From NCBI GenBank assembly GCA_048213135.1, contig PS015014.1, positions 219,787 through 283,786 of the forward strand: a stretch of 64,000 nucleotides of DNA, written 5' to 3'. The DNA is from Reclinomonas americana ATCC 50394. Its lineage: Eukaryota; Jakobida; Jakobea; Jakobida. How positions within the stretch are numbered: the stretch's first letter is position 1; each line of letters starts with the position of its first letter. Shown piece after piece: positions 1 to 11,900 of this stretch. The notes under the pieces were generated by a model. That model had not been told where the DNA came from. It searched no databases and saw nothing but the letters and a program-made list of their open reading frames with translations. The translations under genes and the position numbers were made by a program.

Positions 1-168
1 GCAGAAGCCGACGCTCGGTTGCAGATGGCCCGAGAGTTGGTCAGGAGGACGGTCGATCGCATTCTGGAGTTTGTGTGCGCCAACAAGAACCACCTACCAC
101 AACTAAAGGAGGACAAGGCGTGCTTCCCGTTCGAGGTCAGTGGTCGTGGGGCTGTTCGTGTCACTTGA
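1..168 (+). CDS. Atg101-like autophagy protein, C-terminal exon (5' partial)
   Basis: Frame 1 is open from base 1 and reads a helical segment (…RELVRRTVDRILEFVCANK) followed by NHLPQL and a final FPFE before TGA at 166-168. Proteins of the Atg101 (DUF1649) family end with a helix, a short 'dhIPpi' stretch and an FP(Y/F)E(I) motif, which is what is seen here. Atg101 is a HORMA-fold partner of Atg13 in the Atg1/ULK autophagy initiation complex. The codon after FPFE starts GTCAGT, a plausible 5' splice site, so translation may instead continue into a further exon and the stop at 166 may not be the real end. Only about 45 residues are visible, so the family call rests on a short match from memory. 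The gene faces the next gene tail to tail. Confidence 0.45.
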   Translation, partial: AEADARLQMARELVRRTVDRILEFVCANKNHLPQLKEDKACFPFEVSGRGAVRVT

Positions 169-310
169 ATGTCGCAGAGTTCTCACTGCGGAGAGGGGAT
201 GCTGTTCCGCGTTTAGATTCGCGTGGGTGACCAGAGGGAAGGCCTGCTGCCGCGCGTCTTTGACATGTTTTTGCGACGCAATCCCGTCTAGCGACCGTGA
301 CCGAAACTTG

Positions 311-562
311 TCTGTACAGTACAATTCTGTGTATGCATGAAATAGATCTACAGGTATTGCATGGTGGCAAGTCACAGCTTGGCGGCGGCGGCTGCAGTCT
401 CCCCAGTGTCCCCTGCGCCGTCGCGATCGAGATCCAAACTTGACTGTACAGTACATTGCGCGTTAGGTACACACGCGTAGATCTCTAGCACGGTGGCAAG
501 TCACAGCTTGGCGGCTGCTGCGGTCTCCTCAGTGTCGCCTGCGCCGCTGCCACTCGCGGCAT
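311..562. repeat. Imperfect tandem duplication of a gene 3' end (unit about 130 bp)
   Basis: Two adjacent copies are seen, about 311-443 and 444-562. Both begin CTGTACAGTACA, pass through a TAGATCT(A/C) block, and then share GGTGGCAAGTCACAGCTTGG followed by the reverse complement of codons for GAGDT(E/G)ETAAAAKL and stop. The right copy is the real 3' end of the minus-strand hydrolase. The left copy keeps the terminal AKL and the stop codon but lacks the upstream exons. It therefore appears to be a duplicated last-exon tip plus about 50 bases of 3' UTR. Confidence 0.85.
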
Positions 563-999
563 CTTCTCGTATCAGCAGTTGATCCTCCGGTGGTACGAAC
601 TGAGCAACGCGAGTGAGAGGGTGTGAGATAGGGTGTGCACGACGACGACGACTCACTTGGTTGAGGAAGCGAACGAAATGCTTGACATCTTCACGGCCGG
701 AGGGGATGTAGTGACCGCCTTGATGTCTGAACAGCTGAGCTCCGACAAACGAGGCTGTGTGGTGATTGACATGCACGAGAGGTGAGTGCCTTTGCCGACA
801 TGAATACGCTCGCCGCGCACTTGCCTGCCAGCAGAGCGGAGCGCTCGGGTGAAATCGTCGTGTCGGTCTCGCCAGTGACATGCAACGACGGAATGTCGAT
901 GGGAGCCACTGGTGGATCGTCTCCGTCAGGCACAGAGGCTGCGACGGGATGTACAGAGGCATGTGAGCCGCAGCATGCATGCAGAGCGAGGCAGGACTT

Positions 1000-1045
<46 letters not shown>

Positions 1046-1727
1046 GATCAAACAAGTGTTTCAAGTCGTCGGCGCGTGGCGTAAACGCCGATGCAATAAT
1101 GGCAAAACGCAGACGTGTCAGCGGGCTGTCGATGCCACGACGCATGCGACGCACGCGGAATGCACACAGAAGTGCCGTCAGTGCAGCGCCCTGCGAGAAG
1201 CCGAGAATGCCATCGAACGGTCCCTGCATGCCAACAGAATGAGTTGTCTGCTGCTTTGCGATACAAAATGCAGAAAGCGCCGGCGACGCACATGATCGCG
1301 CATGTAATCCTCGACATGTGTCACTGTGCTCTCGATGGACTCGTACACGCGCCCCTCCGAGTGCACAATGAACCAGGTGCGCCGATCGCTCAGCACCTGC
1401 GTGGAACCATCTTCTCGTGCCACTTCGAACGGATCGAGAGCGTATGTTCCATCCAGGAATTCTGTGTGGGTGCGTGTGTGAGTGCCAGGGTCCAGTGCGT
1501 GTGTGTGTGTGTGTGTGTGCGACTATATAGCGTACGTACCGAGCTCGGCGAGCTTGCGGAGTGCCTCGCGGAGAGCTCCGGTGCGCGCACGAAAGGAGGC
1601 CGCATTCTGTCGGAAGCCTGTGTGTGCACGAGGGGAGATGCAGCGCGTGAGCATCAAAGAGGGCCAGTAGTACGGAAGGAGTAGTGTGGAGCGTACCATG
1701 CAGACAGAGGATTCGCAGAGGCGGCAT
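501..1727 (-). CDS. FSH1-family serine hydrolase with C-terminal PTS1-like AKL
   Basis: Start ATG at 1727 opens MPPLRILCLHG, spliced (GTACGC…CAG) to FRQNAASFRARTGALREAL, the N-terminal signature of the FSH1/OVCA2 alpha/beta-hydrolase family (PF03959). Further exons give EFLDGTYALDPFEV, then GPFDGILGFSQGAALTALLC with the G-F-S-Q-G nucleophile elbow, and HQGGHYIPS carrying the expected catalytic His. The last exon ends GDTEETAAAAKL-stop; AKL is an accepted variant of the peroxisomal PTS1 tripeptide. The presumed role is hydrolysis of a small ester or thioester; the substrate is unknown and the peroxisomal location is inference. Introns carry long (GT)n or (CA)n tracts immediately after the donor (about 1003-1041 and 1497-1519). 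The 3' end is tandemly duplicated downstream. Confidence 0.85.
1003..1041. repeat. (CA)n microsatellite in an intron
   Basis: About 19 CA units. On the coding (minus) strand this is (GT)n directly following the GTGAGTGTG donor of a hydrolase intron. Confidence 0.9.
1497..1519. repeat. (GT)n microsatellite in an intron
   Basis: About 11 GT units inside the second intron of the minus-strand FSH1-family gene, shortly after its GTACGTACG donor. Confidence 0.9.
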
Positions 1728-1910
1728 GATGAGATCAAGAAGCTCTCCTGTCTGCTCTATCTGAAGTCCGCTCGCCGATATCAACTCCGTCCAAACAAGA
1801 CAAGCAAAGGTATTCATTGAGATAGTAAACAACGGCATTGTGGTATAAGACTCGTGGCTTCTCCTTCCTACACCTTCGGCACCGAGGCACCTGCACTGCA
1901 AGTGTGAGCA

Positions 1911-3543
1911 TCACACTTCCCGATCGGTACCGCGCCAGCACTGCCTCTCACCAAATGCCGGGTACGCCGAAGGAGCCATCACTGGGGCCGACGGAAGCGG
2001 TGCGTAGCCGGCTGGAAGGGGCATGCCATTTGGCGCCGTGGCATGCGCACGCGCGGGCACGACTCCCGAGGCGCCGTACGGAGGCGGCGGGGCGTACAGG
2101 GGCACTTGGTGCGCGTGATGATGCGGCTCGTGCTGTGGCACCATGGCCATCTGGCCCGCTTCCGGGAAACCGTACATGTATCCCACCGGCTGCCGCACGG
2201 CAATGTTTAGAAGTAGCAGCGGCAGGCGACAACACGAAACACACGCAAGGGGAGATGAGCAATAACCTGCTGGACCTGTGGAGAGGGGGAAAAGTGAGCA
2301 TGGAAATCCCAGCAAAGGCCTTGGTACGGAAACACAAACCACAATGAGCGTCGGCTGAGCATCACGTGCGGCGACGAGCTCGCGCACACGCTTTTTCTGT
2401 GAGTGACAGCGACGACAACATGAGCGACAAGGTACTCAAGTACATGATTCACCAGACACTACCCACCTTGATCTCGCGGGCCAGCTACTCCACCGAGTGA
2501 ACATACGAGTGAGATGGCCACAGTGCCTGAAGCTAGAAAAGGAGCAACGATCCTCTGACGCACCTGGCATGTGCTGCACGGCTGCCGCGCGAGAAGGAGG
2601 TCAGCACACAGACATGCCTCAACAGTATAAAAGAAGGTGCTGCACTCACCCAGCACCAACAAGCAATGCAGCAGTCGCCTGCCACAACGACAGTCAGCCA
2701 CACGCCAAAAAAACAACACAAAGAAAGAGCACGGAGAACATCGTCACACCAACAGAATCCTCTTGATCTGCGTGGAACAAGGACGGTGAGGGAATCAAGC
2801 AGACTGCGTGTGACGTGCAACAGCAGCTCAATTGACGCAACAGTTCAGCACACGGCGCAGCTTCTGCCGGTTCACATAATCGAAGAACGTGTGTGCAATG
2901 CCACCGACCTTTTAACAACAAAATAGTCAGTTGCACTCGGGCCAACTGAACGCTGCCACGTGGCTAGGCGACGCAACGAGGTACGGGGCGATGCACACCA
3001 AGCTGGTGCGTAGCAAAAGAAGTCAGCACAGTGGAAGCAGCAAAGCACAGAGGCGACTCAACATGTCCATGTCCTCCTGGAAGATGATGATATTGTGAGT
3101 GAGAGAGAGAGAGAGAGATAGAATACAAACGCGCGCGCACACACACCTTGCCAGCAAGCCAACCCGTGTTCTGTGCCTGTGTAGGAGAGCGACATACCAT
3201 CAAGTGAGAGACACGCCACACACAAAGAAAGAAAGTGCGTCGTTTCGTGCCTGCTGGATGCCGGGGCACCAAAAGGTCATGCAGCACGACTGCGTGCGTG
3301 CGTGTGCAAGTCAGTACCACACACGTACACAGCGCGCCGTAACAGCCAACGCAACAGGCATGTCGTCGAAGCAGCCAAACAAGCCTGCGTCGCAAGTGAG
3401 TTAGTCGCAGTGTGCGCTTCAACGGAGACACGCACGCACAGCGTACCTTCTTCAATGGTGCCTGTCGGCGGTCCACGAGGCTGCTGCTGCACTATCATGG
3501 GCATGGTGCCCATCTGGACGGCTTGTGCGTACGCGCCGGCCAT
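1911..3543 (-). CDS. PLAC8-family cysteine-rich protein
   Basis: ATG at 3543 begins MAGAYAQAVQMGTMPMIVQQ, a Gln/Pro-rich leader. Splicing gives GLFGCFDDMPVALA, then SCCMTFWCPGIQQARNDALS, then FFDYVNRQKLRRVLN, and finally GDCCIACWCW-PCSTCQ-LAREIK-KKRVREL. These reproduce the PLAC8 pattern (GLFGCFDD, CxxxFxCPxxQ-xRN, RxKLR, CCxxCxCxPCxxCQxxREI). PLAC8 proteins are small membrane-associated cysteine-rich proteins involved in metal handling, organ size or signalling in different lineages. The tail is His/Pro-rich and ends at TGA 1911. Two exons are tiny: PCSTCQ (18 nt) and LAREIK (18 nt, acceptor TAG). Exact boundaries in the middle (2900-3200) are uncertain. The gene lies downstream of, and on the same strand as, the giant repeat gene. 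Confidence 0.8.
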
Positions 3544-3865
3544 CCCAAACGATGAAGGAAGGACGGGATGATGAAGGACACAGGAAGCGACGTCGATGAG
3601 CTTCGCTCTGCCTCGTCTTCCTCCTCGGTTTCATGCCGAGGGTCCAAGTGGAAGGGCAGATGGCGCAGTGCCCACAAAGTTGTCGCTCGGGGGTGCGATA
3701 CGGCGCACGAGGCTCCTCCTTTTGTGGTTTTGACCGACGTAGACGGTTTAGAGAGCCCATGGGGTTGCTGCTCGGGTATGATACCAAGGCGTGTCGATGA
3801 TCTGCCCCTTCTTCGGCCCCTCTCTCCCTCCCCACGAAGTAGAACAGTAGTTATTCATTAACATA
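3544..3865. other. Intergenic spacer between two minus-strand genes
   Basis: 322 bases between the stop of the giant Pmp-repeat gene and the start of the PLAC8 gene. It must hold the 3' UTR of the former and the promoter and 5' UTR of the latter. I see no conserved coding segment in it. Confidence 0.6.
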
Positions 3866-5900
3866 TTACAATTGACTGGCATTGCTGCGAGCGGCTGGAC
3901 CCGTCAGGAGTCTCATGGCATACGCGTCGGGCTGTGCACGAAGAGTCACTACCGCGCCCCTCGAAGAAGTCGTGCATTCAAAAACACGAAAGAGACTTAC
4001 CGAGGAGGCATCGCTGCTCCTCTGCTGTTGTCGACTTTGTGACTGAGAGCTGGAGCTCGACACGGCAGAGCCCTTTAACTTCCACAGTCGGTACAGGCGT
4101 ATGGCTCGTTGTCCGAGGCGCACACAGAGAGGAACCACCACACTCGCAAACCCGATGCTAAACACCACGATACCTGCGTCACACCATAAATCAGTCGGCA
4201 GGCTCGCGAACAGCAGTGATGAAGAGAGAGGAAAAAAAGACGCAACGGGAAATGGAAAAGCCCGAGTCGGTGGTCAGCGACGTCGACGGTCCAACAAGCA
4301 GCGACAGCAGCACCAGGAACAAGAGGGAGATGCCCTCTAGCACATTGTCGATGTACCGACGGTAGGGCAGGAATACGAGGTGCACGACGAGGAATCCCAG
4401 CTGCCCGCATGCAGTACCGTCAGCAACCCGCAACAAGTACACACTGAGTGCCGCAGTCCGCAACAGTTGTCAACCACAGCGCAAAGTGCAGGTTATCGAG
4501 GTTGGATTGTCGAGCCAAGACGAAGAATACAAGGGCCAGCACGACACGCTGCACAAGCACCACGTGAGCCAGTCGCTCCCATGTGACACGCGCGTGATTA
4601 CAAACCCGACTAAGTGCAACGGCTTCCCAGAAGTATAGATGCCGCTTGTAGATGGCCACCAGTCCTCCGTATCGTTTCCACAGACCGCGGTATTTTCTGG
4701 CGCTCTGCAAACACAAAACACACATGAGTAAAGCTGCGCCAGTTTTGTTCGCGCACACACGGCGTCACCGTGCGCACCGACTCGTCGCCCTTTCTGCCTC
4801 GCCGTGCATCACAACATGAGTGCATCATTCACACCGCCACGCACTCGCACACACACACACGAGAGACACGTACCGATCGCCAGTGGATGTTCCCTCGTCT
4901 GGGTGCAACCCAAGTGGTGCAATGACGGAGAGCAGTCCTTGCCGTCGCTGCCACCAGAGCAGGAAAGCAACTCCGATGGGGCACGCAAACAGGAGTGCCG
5001 CCATGATGACTGCAACCGCGAGTGAGCGAAAACTATCTTACTGAGCGAGATACGCTGCGGTCACCAAACTGAAAAAGGGCTCCCACTCGTCGTAAACGTT
5101 GCAAGTGCCGACAGAGTCTACGCATGCCCGACAGTTGAGTGCTGTTGTGTGTGGCCATGAGGGGGGGAAGCATGCATGCGAATCACTCACCACTTGGGCA
5201 TCCGCTGCACTGCAGCGACGGCACCAACACATTGAAGGTGCCGAGATCGCCAACCGAGATGCAGTTGAAGTACGAAGTAAACGAGTACACCAGCGACCAG
5301 TAGATGCCGATAAAAATCAGCGTCGATGATCGCAAGTAGAATTTGACAGTGGCCCACTGAGCAAAGGCCAGGAATGCACGCGATGTCGAGTGCTGCATGA
5401 TCCACAGACGTCAGCAAACTGCCACGCCTCTCTCTCTCACACACACACTCTCTTTCTCACCTTCTTCCAGCAACATGCAATCAGGAGAACCGAGAGTCGA
5501 TGAAGGCCGTAGATTATCCACAGCGAGATCATGTACAACAGCGGCTTGAGTGCCTGAGTCATGACTTCGCCGAAGCCGCCGGCGTCGAAGGGACACACGC
5601 TGGAGACGGTGAGCCAGCGGAAATTGAAGACATCAGTAAGCTGACTGATGCTGGTCGACGGGTAGAACACCAGTCCCGCCGTCTGCACGTAGAACAGCAT
5701 GATGCGGACCTCTGCATTGACCGAGCCCTGCGGTTCATGAAAATAGTGATGAGAGACATTATGAGAAGAAGAGAGTGTGGCTCCGGTACTCACTTGCGAC
5801 AGAACGTGCAGCACAAAGGTGGCGATAAAGATCTCGGCCAACAGCTGCACAATGACACCACCATTCACCGAACCCGCCTCACATGCGAGACACTGGTGCA
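3866..5900 (-). other. Multi-pass transmembrane C-terminal domain of the giant protein
   Basis: Hydrophobic helices read on the minus strand include LLAEIFIATFVLHVLSQ (about 5.82 kb), PLLYMISLWIIYGLHRLSVL (5.5 kb), LIFIGIYWSLVYSFTSYF (5.3 kb), GVAFLLWW (5.0 kb), VVLVQRVVLALVFFVLA (4.55 kb), LHFALWLTTVADCG (4.47 kb), ISLLFLVLLSLLVG (4.3 kb) and VVFSIGFASVVVPLCVRLG (4.15 kb). Short Cys-containing loops (CSGCPSG, CRACVDSVGTC) sit between the third and fourth. I do not recognise a named channel or GPCR signature. The cytoplasmic tail (SSSSSQSQSRQQQ) is low-complexity. Confidence 0.6.
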
Positions 5901-8900
5901 ACGACAAGCACATGAGGCGCACATCGTAGAGACAAACACACACGGCACGTGATGTACACACCTCGTGATTCCACTCAGCATATCCGGCAACGCACTGGCC
6001 ACACAGCACCGAACTGCCGTCTCGATTCAGACCGGGCTGGCACAGACCAGAGCCAGTCGGGATATACGATGGTGGAGTTGCGGGCGACGGAGGGACTGAT
6101 CGCGTGGTCATGCCCCCGCCAGACGCAGTTGCAGGAGAGGACGAAGTCGTGACGGAAAACGGGCGGAAAGCACCGCCACCAGCGGGAGAGGCGCAAAAGT
6201 TGAACGGGCAAAGCGCCGGAGTAATCATGCCGTTCGAAGTTACCGCTGTGTGAGCGTTGCGTAAGAAGGATGGCAACCGCGCAAAAGGCTGATGTGTGCA
6301 ACTTTGACTCACTTCTCTGTCTCACTCTCTCCTCTCGCTCTTACTCTCTCGCTCTCCCCCTTCTCTTTCCCTTCTCGCTCTCTTCCCTTTCCCCGTCTCC
6401 CTCCTCTCGCATTACCTGGCCAAAAATTGCTGAGAATCTCCACACTGTCGCCGCCGTTGCACTCAAGGAAGGAGCTGCATGTCAGACACCCGTTGAGTGC
6501 GGTGACGACGCTGTATGTTTGCACCGAGCATCCTATGCAGACGCCGTTGACTGGATCGAAGCCGAAACCGGCAGCGCACGCCATCACCGACACGGGGAGG
6601 ACGAGAGGATCGTTGCCGAGGTTGGGCGAGCTTTTTTTTTTTTTGGTTCGCGATAACAAGGTAGTGAGGCAGATGAACAACATAGGCGGTGCACAAACAC
6701 GCACACAACGCGGAGAAAAGTGATCACCTGAACTGCAAGGTGGTGTTGCCCATCGTGCCGTAGATGCGAGTGCTCACGGACGTGGTGCCGCTGGTGGTCG
6801 CCAACAGAAGGCCGTCATCGGTACAATTGGCGCACGTCAGCTCCACTGGAAACTCCCACAGGGTCTGCATGAGGCTGTCCTTGACGTCGTACACCCCGAT
6901 CGTCAAGTTGGCGATATGTTCACCCAACATGGTCGCTGCGAGGGGTGAAGGTCAGACAGCAACCAACAGGGGCAACGACACGAGCGCACGGCGCAACTGA
7001 TGTTCGTCTGCGACGCGCGCAGGCGATACGGTGCACTGGCCATGTGAGCACCAAACATGGCCTGGTCGTCGGCAAAAGTCACTTGGCACGGTGATGTAAT
7101 CGTCGAGCCACAGTCGTATATCAGCGTGTCGTCGCCCACTGCAATGAGCGCAGAGTGAACAAACACATCCCGAAGCTCATGGCCACGGAATGCAATAGCA
7201 CAAACGAACCTGAGTCGTGCATCGGCTCGTCAAACACCAGCGAGCAGCTGCGGTGCAGGGAGACCAGCTGATAAAACGGTGCATCCCAGTACATGCCTCC
7301 ACCGGCTCCGTATGACAGCGGATCACCCTCAGCAGTGGCGATATTATCGGAAAATGTGCTCTGCGGTGCACAACAACAACAACAACAACAAAATTCAGTG
7401 ACTTTCGCTTGTGCGTGGGGAGTGAGTGAGCGACGTCGCAGCGCAACAGTTCCCTCAAACAACACGCCACAGTCAACAAACAGCATGTTCTCATCTTCCG
7501 GCGGTGTGACATACACGGCGCCGCCGAGCAATGCTGTGTTGTTGCTGAAGACGACAGACTGGAGCAGCGGCGATGTGACACCTTGCGGAGCGAGCTGAAC
7601 ACTCATGGCTCCGCCGTTGCCCTCAGCCGAGTTGTTCTCCAGCACCGAGTTGGACATCACAACGGTGGCACCGGACGTGACCCACATTCCGCCGCCATTC
7701 TCGTACGCTAAATTGTTGCCGATATATGTCGACACAATCGTAGTGACCGAGTTGTCGTCACACATGACGCCGGCGCCGCGCGACGCAGAGCCACCTTGCA
7801 GAAAGAAAGCGTTAACAACTTCGTCTACTGTGGAGAGAGGTGCGTGCCATCACGATGCAGAACTCACCTACAATCCGGCACTGATACAAGGAACTCACTG
7901 CCGAGTCGTCCAGATGGACATGACCGCCGGCGCCGACGTCCGACAGGATGCCGGCATTGGCAGTCGGCGATCGATAAACGAGGTTATTCTCAAAATTGGT
8001 CGATTGTACGTTCAAGGTGGCATTGATGTCGGCGTACAGGCAGCCGCCCTTGTAGGCTCGATTGACTCGCCCCTCTCCATTCACCAGGCTCACTTGAGCG
8101 AGATCTCGCGCACTCACAGCTGTACGCACGCACGCACCGCATGAGTAACACGAGAACAGAATCCGAAGTGCAAACACCTCGTCACGTACCACCGCCACTG
8201 AACGCCGTGTTGTTGACAAACGAAAAGTTGTTGGCACTGAAACTGGCTTTCTGAGTCAGAGAAACAGCACCGCCTGCCACCGCAGCTTGGTTGTGCTGCA
8301 TGATAATGTTGGTGCCGACGAACGATGCGCCGTCCTCGAGGTAAATGGCGCCACCACCGCAAGCAAACGCGTTATTGTACAGAAAGTGGACGGTGTTGGC
8401 CGAGATCGTTGGTGTCAGCGAGCCCGACAGACCAGCACCGAACGAGGCCGAACCTCGCAGAAAGTCCACCGACGACAGCACCAGGTGAGTACCGACGAAT
8501 GCCACACCGCCACCCGACACAGCAGACACGTTGCTGTCGAATACCGACTGCGTCACCGACGCAGCACTGCCACTAATTGACTGAGCACACACAATCACAC
8601 AATCACACATGAGAGGTAATTACAACAATCCACAAAGGAATCGCAAGAAATCTCACCACTGCTCCTCCGGCGACCTGTGCCGCATTATTGACAAACACAG
8701 ACTGTGTAACAGAGATGGACGGACTTTGCGTGTCCACGTGGACACAACCGCCATTCAGCGTCGCCACGTTCCCGGTGCACAACATACCGAGAACGGTGAC
8801 GAGGCTGGAGAGTCACACAAGCGAACAAAAGTTAGTAAGCAGGAGACACACACTGATCGCTGGCCACAACATCTCACCCAGCGCCATACAAGCCACCTCC

Positions 8901-11900
8901 GTTTCCGGCCGAGTTGAGGCCAAACGTTGTGTTGGAGACGGTGAGCTGCGTCAGCACATCCGAGTACATGGCACCGCCGTTGTCCGCCAGATTGGACGTG
9001 AACGTGCAGTTGGCGACATTGGTCACTTGCGCGGTGACGTCCACAGCGCCGCCGGTACCTGTTGTACCGGAATGGTGTGAGCTCCTGCTGCGGATCACAC
9101 AAAACACCACGCGCACGCATGGGGACTCACTGCTCTCCGCCTCGGTGCTCTGGTATTGATTGTACTCAAAGAAGCTGCTCGTCAGCGTCAGCGCCGTGGT
9201 ACCAAACAGCGCAAATGATGATGACGACTATGTGCGAAAAAATGCGATGAGCACGCAAGAGTGGAGTGTCTGTTCACCGCTGCAAGCTGATCACGCAACT
9301 GAAAGGACAAGCATGGCACCGCCGCCGAGTACAAATGACGAGTCGACAGGAGGATCTTTCACGGAGAATGATGCAGAGTTGTAAAGCATGCTTGTCCGTG
9401 TGACAGTCACGTTGAGCTGAGGCACACAATGAGAGGACAAACGACAGTGGCCACAGCTTCCTGTCGACGAGCAGCACGTACCGTAGGTGTATCCGACGTG
9501 GGACTGACTACACACATGGCACCGCCTCCGACCTGCGACACGTGTACGATGCAGTGAGGAGCCATGATATCAACAGCCGACAAGACAAAATCAGACTGTC
9601 GCCGTGCACCGTAAACGATCCGGCAGCTCGATCAGGCACAAAGTACGAGATGCGATTGTTCACGAACGACGAGTCCGTCGAGCTGACCACCAGTGTGGAA
9701 AGCGCAGGCGACGCCACCGAAGCTGTCACATGTACACGCACGTGTGAGTTTTTTTGCGACTCAACCACATCAAAAGCAGCACGACTCGCACCGTACAGAG
9801 CACCGCCACCCACGACGACACGAGGCGAGTTGGCAATCAACTGGGCCCCCTTGGTGTCACCCGACTGGTTGCTGGCAAATGTGCTGTTGCTTACGTTGAC
9901 GTTGAGTGTGGCCAGTCCGAATCCGTGCGTGGCCAGCATGTATGTCGCACCGCCGCCGAGGAACACATTGGCGCCACTGCTGAAGCCTCTCAAGACGTTG
10001 CCAGTGAAGCGCGACGACGAAATCGTCTGTGTGCGACAGGAGTCAGAAGGCCACCAAAACACAGTGCATGCACTGGGGTGAGACACGTACGATTGCCGCG
10101 GCCGCAGGCGGGTAGACAGCGGCGTCCGAGGTGAACGAAGAAGGAAGCGGCGCAGAGCTTGTGACGAGAAACAGGACGCCGCCACCGCCGCCATAGCTGG
10201 TGATGCCGGTGGACGAGCCGCCACCCACCGACGCCAGATTGTCGTCCACAGTACAGTTCTGCATACGTCCATTGAGAGTGGACTGACCGTAATCGCTTCC
10301 TCTACGCACGACGAAAAAAAGTAAGCGCGAGCTGGCGACAATGACTCAAACGGATGCTGAGTTTCGCAACGAATTGACAAACGCCATGCCGCCGCCATTG
10401 ACGTTACTGCCAGAGGGTGGAAATGAGCAGCGAAAAAAACATACACAGTCCTCTGCTGCGTGACAACGAACCTGCCCGCAGCCAAGTTGTCCTGCACATT
10501 TGCCGTGTTGTTGTGCCCGCGCACACTGTACATGCCCATTTCAAGACTGGCGCTTGCGGGGCTCTGCGATGGCACACAGTGGGCAACTCTTGAAGGCACA
10601 GCACGTCATCACTGAGACACAGAGAGGATAAACCTTGCAGTTGACATAGAGTCCACCACCTGCACAACACGTCAACAATGGGGTCGTGAAAAATAGTGAC
10701 AAGCACAGCAGTGCGCCAATCGCAAAACCCACCACCGAGCTCGTTGGCACCCACTGAATTATCGTTGTCGCTGCTGTTGCCCACAATTGCAGCGTTGTAT
10801 GACGACCGCACGACATTGTTCTCAAAGCTCGATCGATAGAGGTTAATGACGAGGAACGAGGCCAGCGTTGACGTGGCTTGGACAGATGGTCCACGAGCAA
10901 AGGCATAGATCTGCAAAGCGGTAGTGAGCTCATACTCAACGACAGGTTGCAGTGCTAACAGCACTGATCACAGAAGGAAGGAACGAAACTGCACCACCGC
11001 CATTTTGATTGATGCCGCCAAGTGTGTTAGCCAGATTGTAGTTGGTGTTCAGCAGATTGTCCATAAAGTACGAGTCGCTGACCGACAGAGTCACATTCGT
11101 CCGCGTTGATGAGCTGGTGCAGAGCACATACAGCGCAGCACCTGCACCACAACAACAAGGGTGTTCAGTGAGAAACACTTCTGGTGGCAAATAACGGCGC
11201 ACACGAGACCGCGATTGCGCGCATCGTACAGACCGCCATTGGCGTTGGCGCTCGGACTGCCAGTGGCAGTGTTATTGTTGGCAATCACACTGTTGCCGGT
11301 GAAAGTAGAGTTGCGAATGTCGCACGAGGCCACCGAGTCGACAAGCGCCGTCGGAGATGCAGAAGGCATTGAGAATGTGTTGATGTACACCGCGCCGCCG
11401 CCGTTTGTGTTTCCATTTGACTGCGATAGAGTGGCGTCGAGCTTGTTGTTGGCAAAGGTGCTGTTCGACAGAGTGGTATTGGTGGTGCCCATGGCACCGC
11501 CTCCCAGAATGTACAGTGCTCCACCTACGGTGCTCGACGTGTGAGAGCCAGGAGATCACTGAGCGCCCCAAAGCATGACACACACACACACACACACACC
11601 ATTCAGGTTGCCCAATGGAGCAATATTGCTCGAGGCAGTCACGACGTTATCTGTGAACTGCGAATTGGTCACTCTCGTTAGCACGGCGATGTTTCCGCCA
11701 GCACCGAGCGCCAACACCGCCGATCCTGCACACAGACGCGCAAAGACATTTTAAAAAAGAGCCCGCTGTTGAAGGGTGCACCGCACACTATGCCCATCAC
11801 ATACCACCTGTGCGAAGTCACGAAAAACAACGCGTGAACAATGTGGAGAGAAGAATGGGCACGAAAATGCTACCTGACTCACCGTTTTGATTGAATGACG

